A DNA stretch of 64,000 bases, taken from NCBI RefSeq assembly GCF_014202335.1, contig NZ_JACHGP010000001.1, positions 667,804 through 731,803 on the forward strand, given 5' to 3'. Below, piece after piece: positions 55,519 to 63,808 of this stretch (positions are counted from its first letter, which is position 1; each line of letters opens with the position of its first letter). Position numbers and translations under genes: made by a program. Below the pieces are notes generated by a model that searched no databases, had not been told where the DNA came from, and was given only the letters and a program-made list of their open reading frames with translations. The DNA is from Mycobacterium sp. AZCC_0083. GTDB lineage: Bacteria; Actinomycetota; Actinomycetes; Mycobacteriales; Mycobacteriaceae.

Positions 55519-55824
55519 ATGGGAGTGGAGGGAACGTTGCGAGTCGACCCGACACACCTACGCACAGCGGCCAAGAGCCAAGCTGAGGTGAGCACGTTCG
55601 TATCCAGCATGACGAATGGACAGTCGATGGCCACCGGAGGTGCTGGCATGCCGGGGTTGCTCAGCGGGGCGGCGTGCCAGTTCGCCGGATCGATCCTTGA
55701 CACCGCGGCCAGCGCAGTTCACGGGGAACTCACCGATCACTCCACGAAACTCTCGGCGGCGGCCGATCACTATCACCGGACGGATGAGGAGCTCGGGCGC
55801 CGTCTGCGCAAATTCGCCCCATGA
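55519..55824 (+). CDS. EspC/WXG100-like type VII secretion-associated small protein
   Basis: 101 residues with two predicted helices: 'LRVDPTHLRTAAKSQAEVST' and 'LTDHSTKLSAAADHYHRTDE', separated by a Gly-rich turn. This is the layout of EspC-like proteins (DUF2580 type), often partners of type VII substrates; the tail '..YHRTDEELGRRL' fits a YxxxD/E-like export signal (Y-H-R-T-D). It lies 34 bases before the WXG-DUF1023 gene, and I infer the two proteins work together. Confidence 0.78.
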   Translation: MGVEGTLRVDPTHLRTAAKSQAEVSTFVSSMTNGQSMATGGAGMPGLLSGAACQFAGSILDTAASAVHGELTDHSTKLSAAADHYHRTDEELGRRLRKFAP

Positions 55825-55858
55825 CCACCACGGCTAGCGCGCTTGCCGGGACGGCGTC

Positions 55859-57673
55859 TTGACGGTCACGATCCCTCAGGTGGAGGCCTCGAAGCCCGAG
55901 GGGCTCACCCAAACAGCCACCGCCCTGGGCCAGACGGCGTCGAGTCTGTCGTCGCAAATCGACACCCAACGTGCCACGATCGACGGGCTGCGCGACAAGT
56001 GGGAGGGTCCAGCCTCCGATGCGGCCATCGCGAAGGCGCAACCCACGCTGCTGAAGTTGCAGGAGATCCACGACGCTCTTGGCCGTACCCAGTCCGTCCT
56101 GCAGCAGGGCGGCAGCGCACTCGCGCTGACCCGAACCAACCTGCTGCACACCGTCACTGGGTTGACTGGACAGGGTTGGCAGGTCGGACCGGACGGGACC
56201 GTGTCCGTGCGCCCCGGAAGCCCGATAGATCAGTTCGCGAAGATCAGCGGGTCCAATGCGATGAAGGTCCAGCAGCTCGCCGCGACGAATTCGGTGAACG
56301 TCAAGGCGCTGCTGGCCAGTTTCGACACCACCGACCGACAACTGAGTCAAAACCTGCGCACGGCCGTCGGTGGCCTCGACGGCGCGCCGCAGAACGTCGG
56401 GCCAGGCGATCTTCCAGAATCGCCGGGCTACGACGACGGTTCGGAGATCCCGGTCGGCAAGGACGCCAACGACGTCAACAAGTGGTGGAACTCGCTCGAC
56501 CCCACTGAGCGGAAGCGGCTCCTGGCTGCTTGGCCCGACAAGTTGGGCAATCTCAACGGCATTCCCATCGCCGACCGCAGCATCGCGAACAACGCTGTCC
56601 TGCAACAGGATCTGAATCGGCCCGCCGAGATAGCCAAGTCCCGCGGGGTGACCAAGGAGGAGGTCCTGGCTCACCCCGAGAAGTACGGCATGGCCGGACC
56701 GATGATGGATCGCTACGACAATGCCCTCAAGGTTGAGGCCGCGTTGACGCAGGACGCCAGGGATGCCAAGGACGCAGGCAACAAGACGCCCGACATCCTG
56801 CTGATGAAGTACGACCCCGAGGCGTTCGGCGGCAAGGGGGCCGCCGCGATCGCGATCGGCAACACCGACAAGTCCCCGAACACGACCGTGATGGTGTCCG
56901 GCCTGACGACGTCGGTGGCGGCAGGGACGTTGTCCGACGGGAGCGCGGTGAACGTCTACAACGAGGCGAACAAGGCGGATTGGAACAACCCGACGGCCGT
57001 CGTCCAGTGGATGGGCTACGACGCCCCGAACGATCTAGCGGTCGCCGAGCCGAACATGGCGCGCAACGGTGCACAACTCCTGGCTCCCGACGTCAACGGA
57101 CTCGCCGCCACGCACGACGCCGGCCCCTCGCATACGACGGTGATCGGTCATTCATACGGCTCGACGACGGTCGCCGACGCCGCGGCCGGCTACGGGATGC
57201 ACGCAGACGACGTCGTCCTCGTCGGGTGCCCGGGAACGGATCTGGCGAAATCGGCCGCCGATTTTCACCTGCCGCCCAACGGTCATCTGTACGTCGGCTC
57301 GGCGTCGACCGACATCGTCACGAATCTCGGAAGCCCCCACCTCAACGTGCCGGGCGTTGGACTCGGCACCGACCCTGCCATGGATGGGTTCGGTTCCACC
57401 CGATTCCACGCCGAGGCAGCGGAATTCAGTCCCAACCCGATCGATGAGCACACCTCGTACTTCAAGAAGGGATCCGAGTCGTTGTTCAGTGTCGCCGACA
57501 TCGTTTCCGGGCACGGGGACGCACTCGAACATGACGGCATGACCGCTGACCACCGCGTGCAGACTCCCGGATTGCCCTTCCCGGTACCGGGATTGCCTGC
57601 GCCGCTGGTCGTCGATCCGGAGTTGATGCACAGCTCCAACAACGACCACTACCACACCGGACAGGGTGGCTAG
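55859..57673 (+). CDS. WXG-like N-domain fused to DUF1023 alpha/beta hydrolase
   Basis: 604 residues. The N-terminal helical hairpin with 'TIDGLRDKWEGPASDAAIAK' carries a W-x-G motif, as in type VII substrates. After a linker comes an alpha/beta hydrolase of the DUF1023 kind: 'VQWMGYDAPNDLAVAEPNMA', nucleophile Ser in 'TVIGHSYGSTTVADAA', Asp in 'VGSASTDIV' and His in 'DEHTSYFKKGSESL'. No signal peptide. The start is TTG at 55859, poorly supported by a Shine-Dalgarno. I infer a secreted or surface hydrolase; the substrate is unknown. Confidence 0.85.
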   Translation: MTVTIPQVEASKPEGLTQTATALGQTASSLSSQIDTQRATIDGLRDKWEGPASDAAIAKAQPTLLKLQEIHDALGRTQSVLQQGGSALALTRTNLLHTVTGLTGQGWQVGPDGTVSVRPGSPIDQFAKISGSNAMKVQQLAATNSVNVKALLASFDTTDRQLSQNLRTAVGGLDGAPQNVGPGDLPESPGYDDGSEIPVGKDANDVNKWWNSLDPTERKRLLAAWPDKLGNLNGIPIADRSIANNAVLQQDLNRPAEIAKSRGVTKEEVLAHPEKYGMAGPMMDRYDNALKVEAALTQDARDAKDAGNKTPDILLMKYDPEAFGGKGAAAIAIGNTDKSPNTTVMVSGLTTSVAAGTLSDGSAVNVYNEANKADWNNPTAVVQWMGYDAPNDLAVAEPNMARNGAQLLAPDVNGLAATHDAGPSHTTVIGHSYGSTTVADAAAGYGMHADDVVLVGCPGTDLAKSAADFHLPPNGHLYVGSASTDIVTNLGSPHLNVPGVGLGTDPAMDGFGSTRFHAEAAEFSPNPIDEHTSYFKKGSESLFSVADIVSGHGDALEHDGMTADHRVQTPGLPFPVPGLPAPLVVDPELMHSSNNDHYHTGQGG

Positions 57674-57705
57674 CCATGAAGACCAAAGGACAGGAGCAAT
57701 GAACA

Positions 57706-58233
57706 TTGAGGCTCGTATACGCCCGAATCACCGCGGTGCTCGTGGCACTGCTCGCCCTGGTGGGGTGCAGTGACATCGTGCTGAACCCGATTTCCCCGCA
57801 GGAAGCCCGCCGTCAGGTCATCGACGTATCCAAGCAGGTGGTCTCCGATCTCGGTGGCGAGGTGGCCGACGCGACCTTTGGCTACAGTTCGTGCAACGAC
57901 CAAGGCGAAGCGCCGTTCCAGGCTCATGCCAATCTGGGGCTGTGGATCCCTGGGGCCGACCGGTCTCGCGAGGTGTCCCCCAATGTGGTGCTCGATCGGT
58001 TGCGGCAACACGGCTGGCAGACCGATCCGGATTTTCACTCGCATGGAACCACGTTCAAGCGCGACGGGCAGGACGTGGTCGTGTGGGTGATACCGCCACC
58101 CAAGCCCAACGACCCGCCCATCGCTCACGTGAGCATCGATGTCCTCGGCGAGTGTCGCGACACCTTCGACCATCGATCCGACCAGACGAACAGCCTCTTC
58201 GAGAACATTCGGGGAGAACTCACCTCGGGTTGA
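57706..58233 (+). CDS. Lipoprotein, third gene of the WXG-DUF1023 cassette
   Basis: 175 residues from TTG at 57706, with AGGAG ten bases upstream. Lipobox 'LALVGC' after a short hydrophobic stretch predicts an anchored lipoprotein. The mature part has two cysteines ('YSSCND', 'LGECRD') that may pair, and a compact alpha/beta domain ('VLDRLRQHGWQTDPDFHSHG'). It starts 32 bases after the hydrolase gene. By analogy with effector loci it could be an immunity or receptor partner; this is only a hypothesis. Confidence 0.78.
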   Translation: MRLVYARITAVLVALLALVGCSDIVLNPISPQEARRQVIDVSKQVVSDLGGEVADATFGYSSCNDQGEAPFQAHANLGLWIPGADRSREVSPNVVLDRLRQHGWQTDPDFHSHGTTFKRDGQDVVVWVIPPPKPNDPPIAHVSIDVLGECRDTFDHRSDQTNSLFENIRGELTSG

Positions 58234-58252
58234 ACGCGAGTGGAGACGGGCC

Positions 58253-59077
58253 CTACCGTTTGGTGGCCGTCAGCACTTCGAGAGTGACTGGTTCGATGAA
58301 CCGTCCATTCGGGTCGATCGCGAGCAATGCATCGGTGATGGCTTGTTCGAACGCGCCGCGCCGATCGCCGAGGAGCCGGCGAAGTGGCAGCGACGTCGAG
58401 TAGAGGTAACCGATGACCTGTTCGACCGTCCACGGACGTGCGGATTCGTAAATCCGTCGATGCACGTGCCGGAAGGGTGAGACCGCCAGGATCTCCTCGT
58501 GCGACCCGTGGTCGACGGGTGCGTTCATGCGTCCAAGCAGCGGGTCCGGGGGCATGACGTCCGCAGGTAGGAAGTGAGGTTGAAGCTCCTCGATGGCGTG
58601 CTGCCCTGCCGTGATCGGCCGCACCAAGCAGCTGTCGTTGGCGAGCACGATGCCGCCGACGTCATCGACCATGTCATCGAGGACTGCCAGGACTCGTGCG
58701 CGGTCCATCCAATGAAACGAGCGACCCATGGTGACCAGCCGGAAGCGCCCGAGATCGCCTGGGAGTTCTGTCGAGCTGCCTTGTGTCCAGGTCACATTCG
58801 CAATGTTGGATGCCTGGGCCCGCCCGGCGGCTTCGGCGAGCATCTCGGGCTCGGGGTCCACGCCGACGGCTTCAGCGACGTGTCCTGCGAGAGGGAGTGT
58901 CAGCTGGCCTGTACCGCAACCTAGGTCGAGCAGACGCCTGGTGCCGTCGAGGCCGAACTGCCGGACAAGGTCATCGAAGAACGCCTGCGGATAACCCGGT
59001 CGATATCGCGCGTAATGCCATGCGGTTCCTGCAAACAGGCCGTCGCCTGACCTGCCGAGTGAATCGGTCACGCTCAC
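58253..59077 (-). CDS. Class I SAM-dependent methyltransferase
   Basis: 274 residues, GTG start. Motif I 'LLDLGCGTGQLTLPLAGHV' binds S-adenosylmethionine, 'VGVDPEPEMLAEAAGRA' is the acidic-loop motif II, and 'LVTMGRSFHWMDRARVL' follows. Resembles the UbiE/COQ5-like subgroup that acts on small molecules. The substrate is unknown. Convergent with the lipoprotein gene. Confidence 0.88.
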   Translation of the reverse strand: MSVTDSLGRSGDGLFAGTAWHYARYRPGYPQAFFDDLVRQFGLDGTRRLLDLGCGTGQLTLPLAGHVAEAVGVDPEPEMLAEAAGRAQASNIANVTWTQGSSTELPGDLGRFRLVTMGRSFHWMDRARVLAVLDDMVDDVGGIVLANDSCLVRPITAGQHAIEELQPHFLPADVMPPDPLLGRMNAPVDHGSHEEILAVSPFRHVHRRIYESARPWTVEQVIGYLYSTSLPLRRLLGDRRGAFEQAITDALLAIDPNGRFIEPVTLEVLTATKR

Positions 59078-59345
59078 CTCACTGATCTATCCCATTGTGT
59101 CCCGGGTCCGGCGCTGCCCGGCGGCAGCAGGATTGGCCCCGCCCAACGCCGAGGATCGAGTGCTATTCGACGGCGGCAAACCGGCGTAGATTCTGCGCGC
59201 TAACGGGGCCATCCCGACTCGACAGCTGCTGAACAGCTCCAAAACTCTACGGCCCACTCATCCTTTGAGCCCAAAGCCCGTGTGGGTCAACCTAATCCAT
59301 GTCGATGACGTGACCCGTCGGTGACCTACCACAGGCAGTACGCAC

Positions 59346-59366
59346 GTTCATGGTGTGCGTATGAAC
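59346..59366. promoter_or_regulatory. Inverted-repeat operator upstream of the DeoR gene
   Basis: GTTCAT and ATGAAC separated by 9 bases form a perfect 6-bp inverted repeat ending 8 bases before the ATG at 59374. DeoR-family regulators commonly bind such repeats and control their own operon. Confidence 0.55.
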
Positions 59367-59373
59367 ATTTCTG

Positions 59374-60147
59374 ATGTACGTTAGTTACGTGGATGCTTCC
59401 GAACGCGGTATGTGGCTGATCGACCAGCTCCGGCAGCGGGGCCGAGTCGACGTGGCGGAGGCGGCCGCCGAGTTCGGTACCGCGGAGATGACGATCCGCC
59501 GCGACCTGGACGCGCTGGTGCAGCAGGGTGTGGCCCGCCGGGTCCGGGGTGGCGCGGTCAGCCTGCTGATGCGTGGTGAGGAGTTGCCGTTCGCGATGCG
59601 CGAGATGTCCGCCGCGGCGGCCAAGCAGCGGATCGGCGCCGCGGCGGCCGAGCTGATCGCCGATGGCGAGGCGGTCGGCCTCGACGGCGGCACGACCGTA
59701 CTCGAGACGGCACGGGCACTGCGGGGCCGGCGGTTGACGGTGCTGCCGGTGTCCTTGCATGCGGCAATGGCCTTCGCCGACTCGCCCTCGGTGCGGCTGC
59801 TGATGCCCGGCGGTGAAGTCCGGCCGGGAGAACTGTCGGTCGTCGGGCCCGCCACGCTGGCGACCATCGCGGCGCTGCGCTTGGACACGATCGTCCTGGC
59901 GTGTTGCGGGATCTCACCGGAAGGCCAGGTGACCACGCACGACCTCGGCGACGCCGCGGTGAAACAGGCCCTGATCGGCTGCGCTCGTCGCACCATCCTG
60001 GTGCTCGACGGATCGAAGTTCGCCCACTCGGCCATGGCCGTGGTGTGCGAGGCAACCAGGGTGGACGTCGTCGTCACCGACGACACCGCTCCCGCCGAGG
60101 CCATCGCGTCGCTCGAGGCGGCGGGGACGATCGTGCATCGTGTCTAG
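59374..60147 (+). CDS. DeoR/GlpR-family transcriptional regulator
   Basis: 257 residues. N-terminal DeoR winged helix ('RGRVDVAEAAAEFGTAEMTI', 'RRDLDALVQQGVARRVRGGA') and C-terminal DeoR sensor domain ('GLDGGTTVLETARAL', 'GISPEGQVTTHDLGDAAVKQ', 'LVLDGSKFAHSAM') that usually binds a sugar phosphate. GTG at 59389 is an alternative start; neither has a clear Shine-Dalgarno. The last bases overlap the MFS start, so regulator, transporter and HAD phosphatase form one transcript, consistent with control of a sugar-type substrate. Confidence 0.9.
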   Translation: MYVSYVDASERGMWLIDQLRQRGRVDVAEAAAEFGTAEMTIRRDLDALVQQGVARRVRGGAVSLLMRGEELPFAMREMSAAAAKQRIGAAAAELIADGEAVGLDGGTTVLETARALRGRRLTVLPVSLHAAMAFADSPSVRLLMPGGEVRPGELSVVGPATLATIAALRLDTIVLACCGISPEGQVTTHDLGDAAVKQALIGCARRTILVLDGSKFAHSAMAVVCEATRVDVVVTDDTAPAEAIASLEAAGTIVHRV

Positions 60148-61060
60148 CCCGGTGAGCGACCTGGGGAGTCGGCCCGACGCGACGCGAGTCCCCTCCCCCG
60201 GCGCCGCAGCGACGCGGATCGCCATCACGGTCGTCTTCGTGGTCCACGGTCTGTTGTTCGCATCGTGGACGGCGCACATTCCACACGTCAAGCAGTCGCT
60301 CGGCCTGAACGACGGCTCCTTGGGTCTCGCGCTGGTCGGCGCCCCGGTGGGATCGATAGCCGCATTGTGCCTGGCCGCAACGTTGTTGCCGCGCTTCGGG
60401 AGTCGACGCATCATCCAGGTTGCGTTGTGCGGGTACTGCGCAGCAGGCCCGCTCGTCGGCATCACCGGCAGCCTGCCCGCACTGTTCGGTGCACTGGTCC
60501 TGTGGGGCGTGTTCCAGGGCACCCTGGACGTGGCGATGAACACCCAGGCCATCGACATCGAACGACGAAGCGGCCGACCCCTGATGTCCGGTTTGCACGG
60601 CGGCTGGAGCATCGGCGCGTTCACCGGCGCCGGGATCGGCGCCCTGGCCGTCGGCGGCGGGCTCGCATTGACACCCCAACTGCTCGTCCTGGGATCGGTT
60701 GCCCTGCTCATCGCCGGCCTGCTCAGCACGCGCCTGCTCCCCGACCATCGAGATGGCTCGGACACCGAAACCCCCACCGCCGAAACGGAATCAGGAGATG
60801 GCCGGTCGCGGTGGTCGGTCGGGATGCTCGCCCTGGCGACGATCGCCTTCGCCAACATGCTGTGTGAAGGCACCGCCGCCAACTGGGCCTCGGTCTACCT
60901 GTCGGGCTCGCTCGGTGCGACCCGAGCCGTCCCCGGGCTCGGACACGTCGCTGCGCTGACCTCCCTCCCGACCGCGCTGGGTCTGCTACCGGTGTTGACC
61001 GGGCTCGTGGCGCTCGGCGCGTGGTTCGCACCCGGCCTGAAAGGCAGGCGCACACCATGA
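60140..61060 (+). CDS. MFS transporter with an internal deletion
   Basis: 306 residues against about 400 for this YbjJ-like subgroup. Helices 1-7 are intact ('VVFVVHGLLFASWTAHIPHV', 'LWGVFQGTLDVAMNTQAIDI', 'GTAANWASVYLSGSLGATRA'), then 'VPGLG' is followed at once by a last-helix-like 'SLPTALGLLPVLTGLVALGA'. The expected roughly 100-residue block of helices 8-11 is missing, yet the frame is kept. It probably cannot transport normally. GTG at 60140 overlaps the DeoR stop. Confidence 0.8.
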   Translation: MSSPVSDLGSRPDATRVPSPGAAATRIAITVVFVVHGLLFASWTAHIPHVKQSLGLNDGSLGLALVGAPVGSIAALCLAATLLPRFGSRRIIQVALCGYCAAGPLVGITGSLPALFGALVLWGVFQGTLDVAMNTQAIDIERRSGRPLMSGLHGGWSIGAFTGAGIGALAVGGGLALTPQLLVLGSVALLIAGLLSTRLLPDHRDGSDTETPTAETESGDGRSRWSVGMLALATIAFANMLCEGTAANWASVYLSGSLGATRAVPGLGHVAALTSLPTALGLLPVLTGLVALGAWFAPGLKGRRTP

Positions 61061-61656
61061 TCGACTGGCTGCTGCTCGACTACGGCGAAGTTCTCAGCAC
61101 CGCCCCACCCGACGCGGCGTTCACCGAACTCGCCGCAATCGCCGACCTGAATCGCGACGAGTTTCGCGAACGGTACTGGCGCTACCGGCCCGACTACGAC
61201 CGGGGCCAGACCCCCGAGCGGTACTGGTCGGGGGTTCTCGACCGCGACCTCACCCGGCAACGATCCGTGGTCGAACGACTCACCACCGTCGATATCGATG
61301 GGTGGTCTCACTTGAACCCCGACAGCCTGCGCACAACGCTGAACTTCGCCCGCCACAACCACATCCGCTTGGCACTGCTCAGCAACGCCCCCGAACCACA
61401 GGCCGACGCCATCGAGGACACCCATTGGGCCCGCCACTTCGACCACCGCTTCTACAGCTGCCGGCTGCGGCGAAACAAACCCGAGCCGGGCGCATTCACC
61501 GATGCGCTTAGCACCATGGGCGCCGCGCCCGAACAAGTGCTCTTCATCGACGACCGTGCCGAGAACACCGCCGCAGCAGCCGATCTGGGCATGGCCACCA
61601 TCACCTTCACCTCTGCGGCCGCGCTACATCACCAACTGACGCGCGTCATCAGGTGA
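61057..61656 (+). CDS. HAD-superfamily hydrolase (phosphatase-like)
   Basis: 199 residues from the ATG at 61057 (ATGA overlap with the transporter stop). Motif I 'LLLDYGEVL' holds the nucleophile Asp8 (the second acidic residue is Glu), motif II 'LLSNAPEP', motif III Lys in 'RRNKPEPGAF', motif IV 'VLFIDDRAENTAAA'. Helical cap in between, as in haloacid dehalogenase-like phosphatases. Likely acts on a phosphorylated small molecule linked to the DeoR effector. Confidence 0.88.
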   Translation: MIDWLLLDYGEVLSTAPPDAAFTELAAIADLNRDEFRERYWRYRPDYDRGQTPERYWSGVLDRDLTRQRSVVERLTTVDIDGWSHLNPDSLRTTLNFARHNHIRLALLSNAPEPQADAIEDTHWARHFDHRFYSCRLRRNKPEPGAFTDALSTMGAAPEQVLFIDDRAENTAAAADLGMATITFTSAAALHHQLTRVIR

Positions 61657-61663
61657 GTTGGGA

Positions 61664-62029
61664 TCACAGACACCACGGCTGGCACGGGAAACTGATGCCC
61701 GGCGGTGGAGGTGGAGGCGGCGGAGGCGGCAGCTCTCCGTCCCAAATGTTGTGCGCGACATTGCCCTGGCCGGAGTAGACGTACCAGTAGGTGTGGCAGA
61801 TGCTCTCGTCCCAAACGACTGGGTACACACGGATGTTGCCGGTCTGCACCGGCGGATCCCCTGGGCACCAACGACACGGACCGGATGGGCTGTCTTCCGG
61901 ACAGCCGGGCCAGGCGTTCAGCGGCGCGGGACCACCGGGGATGGCATGGGCGGTGCCGGGGCTCACCACCCCCGGGACGGCGCCCAACAGGAACACGGCC
62001 GTGGCCAGCCCGACGAATAGTCGCTTCAT
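61664..62029 (-). CDS. Secreted cysteine- and proline-rich hypothetical protein
   Basis: 121 residues from the ATG at 62029, with GAAGGGAACGA upstream. Signal peptide 'LFVGLATAVFLLGAVPGVVS' to an 'AHA' site. The mature part contains 'PGCPEDSPSGPCRWCPGDPP' with clustered cysteines, 'HTYWYVYSGQGNVAHNIWDG', a run of ten prolines and a final 'FPCQPWCL'. Similar short exported proteins are frequent in mycobacteria; function unknown. Its stop lies 8 bases from the convergent HAD gene's stop. Confidence 0.78.
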   Translation of the reverse strand: MKRLFVGLATAVFLLGAVPGVVSPGTAHAIPGGPAPLNAWPGCPEDSPSGPCRWCPGDPPVQTGNIRVYPVVWDESICHTYWYVYSGQGNVAHNIWDGELPPPPPPPPPPGISFPCQPWCL

Positions 62030-62134
62030 GGCTCGTTCCCTTCGTCCGGCCGGAGCGTCGACCGGTGACGGCAAGGTTTCTGTAAGCCTCTTGGAGGATC
62101 CTTGGAAATTGGGCCGCCTCGCGGGAAGATCCGT

Positions 62135-62181
62135 AAAAAGTGTGCGAATTGGGGTGGCTCGTCGCTCCTAACTGGTGAACG
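62135..62181. repeat. 47-bp leader repeat, copy 1
   Basis: Matches 62471-62516 with a few differences and one base more. Shared core GCTCGTCGCTCCTA followed by CTG and TGAACG. Lies about 40 bases upstream of the small membrane protein start, where a promoter or 5' leader is expected. Confidence 0.7.
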
Positions 62182-62223
62182 GGGCGTATGCGCCCGAACC
62201 GAGCCAACCCAGAAGGAGCCTTC

Positions 62224-62487
62224 GTGATCGCCGCCTTGCTCTACGGCTATCTGGCGGGATGGTGCCTGACCACCGTCGGGATGGCACTGACCGTGCGCCG
62301 GTTGCGTCCCGTGCCGCATCCGATATCGCTAGCCATCGCCGCAGGTGCAGCCTGGCCGGTGCTGCTCCTGGGGGCTGCTCAGCTGGCGGTCGTCGCCCTG
62401 GCTGCAGAAGCCATTCGCCGACGACGACCCAAGGCGGTCGAGCAACCGCTGCCCGTCGAACCGGTCCCGGAAAAAGTGTCGGACTAG
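62224..62487 (+). CDS. Small membrane protein
   Basis: 87 residues from the GTG at 62224, which has AGAAGGAG seven bases upstream. Two hydrophobic segments: 'IAALLYGYLAGWCLTTVGMA' and 'AGAAWPVLLLGAAQLAVVAL', then a charged tail with 'RRRRPKAVEQ'. No family recognised. Its last codons form the start of the second leader-repeat copy. Confidence 0.62.
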   Translation: MIAALLYGYLAGWCLTTVGMALTVRRLRPVPHPISLAIAAGAAWPVLLLGAAQLAVVALAAEAIRRRRPKAVEQPLPVEPVPEKVSD

Positions 62488-62516
62488 GCGTCGCTCGTCG
62501 CTCCTACCTGTGAACG
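62471..62516. repeat. 46-bp leader repeat, copy 2
   Basis: Second copy of 62135-62181. It overlaps the final codons of the membrane-protein gene and lies 31 bases upstream of a 46-codon gene, the same arrangement as copy 1. Confidence 0.7.
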
Positions 62517-62546
62517 CACCCGCGACGACAGACCAGGAGCATCCCC

Positions 62547-62687
62547 ATGAACATGCAATATGCGCAGGCCGTCGTCGCTCACGAACAAGCGCAACTTCGA
62601 CGCTTGGACACCGGTCCAACCACCGCGAGGTACGCCCCTCCGTCGGGACCGCGGTATGGCGGCCCACCTCGCCATTCGTCCAAATAG
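62547..62687 (+). CDS. 46-residue hypothetical protein
   Basis: ATG at 62547 with CAGGAGC seven bases upstream. Begins 'MNMQYAQAVVAHEQAQLRRL' and ends in a Gly/Pro/Arg tail. A good Shine-Dalgarno and the duplicated leader upstream support real translation. Its stop codon TAG overlaps the ArsR operator, so expression of this gene and that of the metal operon are physically linked. Confidence 0.5.
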   Translation: MNMQYAQAVVAHEQAQLRRLDTGPTTARYAPPSGPRYGGPPRHSSK

Positions 62688-62705
62688 TACAGATTTTGAT
62701 GTACT
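62686..62705. promoter_or_regulatory. ArsR/SmtB-type operator
   Basis: AGTACA and TGTACT separated by 8 bases form a perfect 6-bp inverted repeat ending 9 bases before the ATG of the ArsR-family gene. Position and spacing suit autorepression. Confidence 0.65.
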
Positions 62706-62714
62706 GTTTGGTCC

Positions 62715-63038
62715 ATGGCGACCCTGGTTCATCAAGATGCGCTCGCCCGTTTCGGTTATGCGCTCTCGGACACCACGCGCACGCAGATCCTGTTGAACCT
62801 GCGTCGCTCCGGGGCCTATCCGTCCGACCTTGCCGAGCAGATTGGCGTCTCGCGGCAGATCGTGTCGAACCACCTGGCGTGTCTGCGCGGCTGCGGCCTC
62901 GTGGTCGCGGTCACCGAGGGCAGACGTGCGCGGTACGAGCTGTCCGACCCGCGCATTGCGCACGCCCTCGATGACCTGCTCGGCCTCGTCCTCGCCGTCG
63001 ACCCCGAGTGCTGCGCAGAACACGGATGCAGCTGCTGA
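62715..63038 (+). CDS. ArsR/SmtB-family metal-responsive repressor (CmtR-like)
   Basis: 107 residues. Winged-helix core with 'ALSDTTRTQILLNLRRSGAY' and recognition helix 'IGVSRQIVSNHLACLRGCGL', then a C-terminal 'DPECCAEHGCSC' cysteine cluster likely to bind metal. The pattern of a Cys in the recognition region ('HLACLRGC') and Cys-rich tail resembles cadmium/lead sensors of the CmtR type. Followed with TGATG overlap by a cation-efflux-type transporter. Confidence 0.9.
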   Translation: MATLVHQDALARFGYALSDTTRTQILLNLRRSGAYPSDLAEQIGVSRQIVSNHLACLRGCGLVVAVTEGRRARYELSDPRIAHALDDLLGLVLAVDPECCAEHGCSC

Positions 63039-63706
63039 TGTCGTCCGACCTCGGCATGCCCGGGCTGGGGCCTGCGCTCACCGATGAACGGCGCCAACTT
63101 CTTTCGCGCCGCATCCGCCTGTTCGTCGCAGCGACGATCACCTACAACGTCATCGAGGCGATCGTCGCCCTCACCGAAGGCACACGGGTCTCGTCGACGG
63201 CCCTGATCGGATTCGGCCTCGACTCGGTGATCGAGGTGTCGTCGGCGGCCGCAGTCGCCTGGCAATTCGCCGGGAAGGACCCCGAAGCCCGCGAGAAGAC
63301 CGCGCTGCGGATCATTGCCTTCTCGTTCTTCGGCTTGGCCCTCTACGTGTCCATCGACGCGATCCGGTCGCTGCTCGACGGCGGCGAGGCTCAGCACTCC
63401 ATCGTCGGGATCACCCTGGCGGCCGTCAGCCTGGCCGTCATGCCGGTGTTGTCGTGGGGGCAGCGGCGAGCCGGCCGCGAACTGGGCTCGCTCTCGGCGG
63501 TCGCCGACTCCAAGCAAACCCTGCTGTGCACCTATCTGTCGGCCGTCCTGCTGGTCGGACTCGTGCTCAACGGCGTGTTCGGCTGGTCGTGGGCCGATCC
63601 CGTCGCTGCGATGGTGATCGCCGTCATCGCGGTCAGGGAGGGTCTCGACGCCTGGCGGGGCGATACCTGCTGCTCGACGCCGGCTACCCGGGCCACCTGC
63701 GAATAA
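63038..63706 (+). CDS. Cation diffusion facilitator-type metal transporter
   Basis: 222 residues with about six hydrophobic segments. 'AATITYNVIEAIVALTEGTR' and 'ALIGFGLDSVIEVSSAAAVA' carry the conserved N-E and D-E residues of the CDF transport site; 'ADSKQTLLCTYLSAVLLVGL' is the matching helix 5 region. The cytoplasmic C-terminal domain of classic CDF proteins is absent and the tail ends with 'TCCSTPATRATCE'. Translationally coupled to the ArsR repressor, so I infer efflux of the metal that repressor senses. Confidence 0.87.
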   Translation: MSSDLGMPGLGPALTDERRQLLSRRIRLFVAATITYNVIEAIVALTEGTRVSSTALIGFGLDSVIEVSSAAAVAWQFAGKDPEAREKTALRIIAFSFFGLALYVSIDAIRSLLDGGEAQHSIVGITLAAVSLAVMPVLSWGQRRAGRELGSLSAVADSKQTLLCTYLSAVLLVGLVLNGVFGWSWADPVAAMVIAVIAVREGLDAWRGDTCCSTPATRATCE

Positions 63707-63808
63707 TCATTCTGTGACGAGAACGGCAATGAGTTTCGCGACCCGTGCGCCGAGGAACCCGATGCCACGTTCGGACACCAGCCCGGACACGAGAGCGAGG
63801 GAGCTCAC

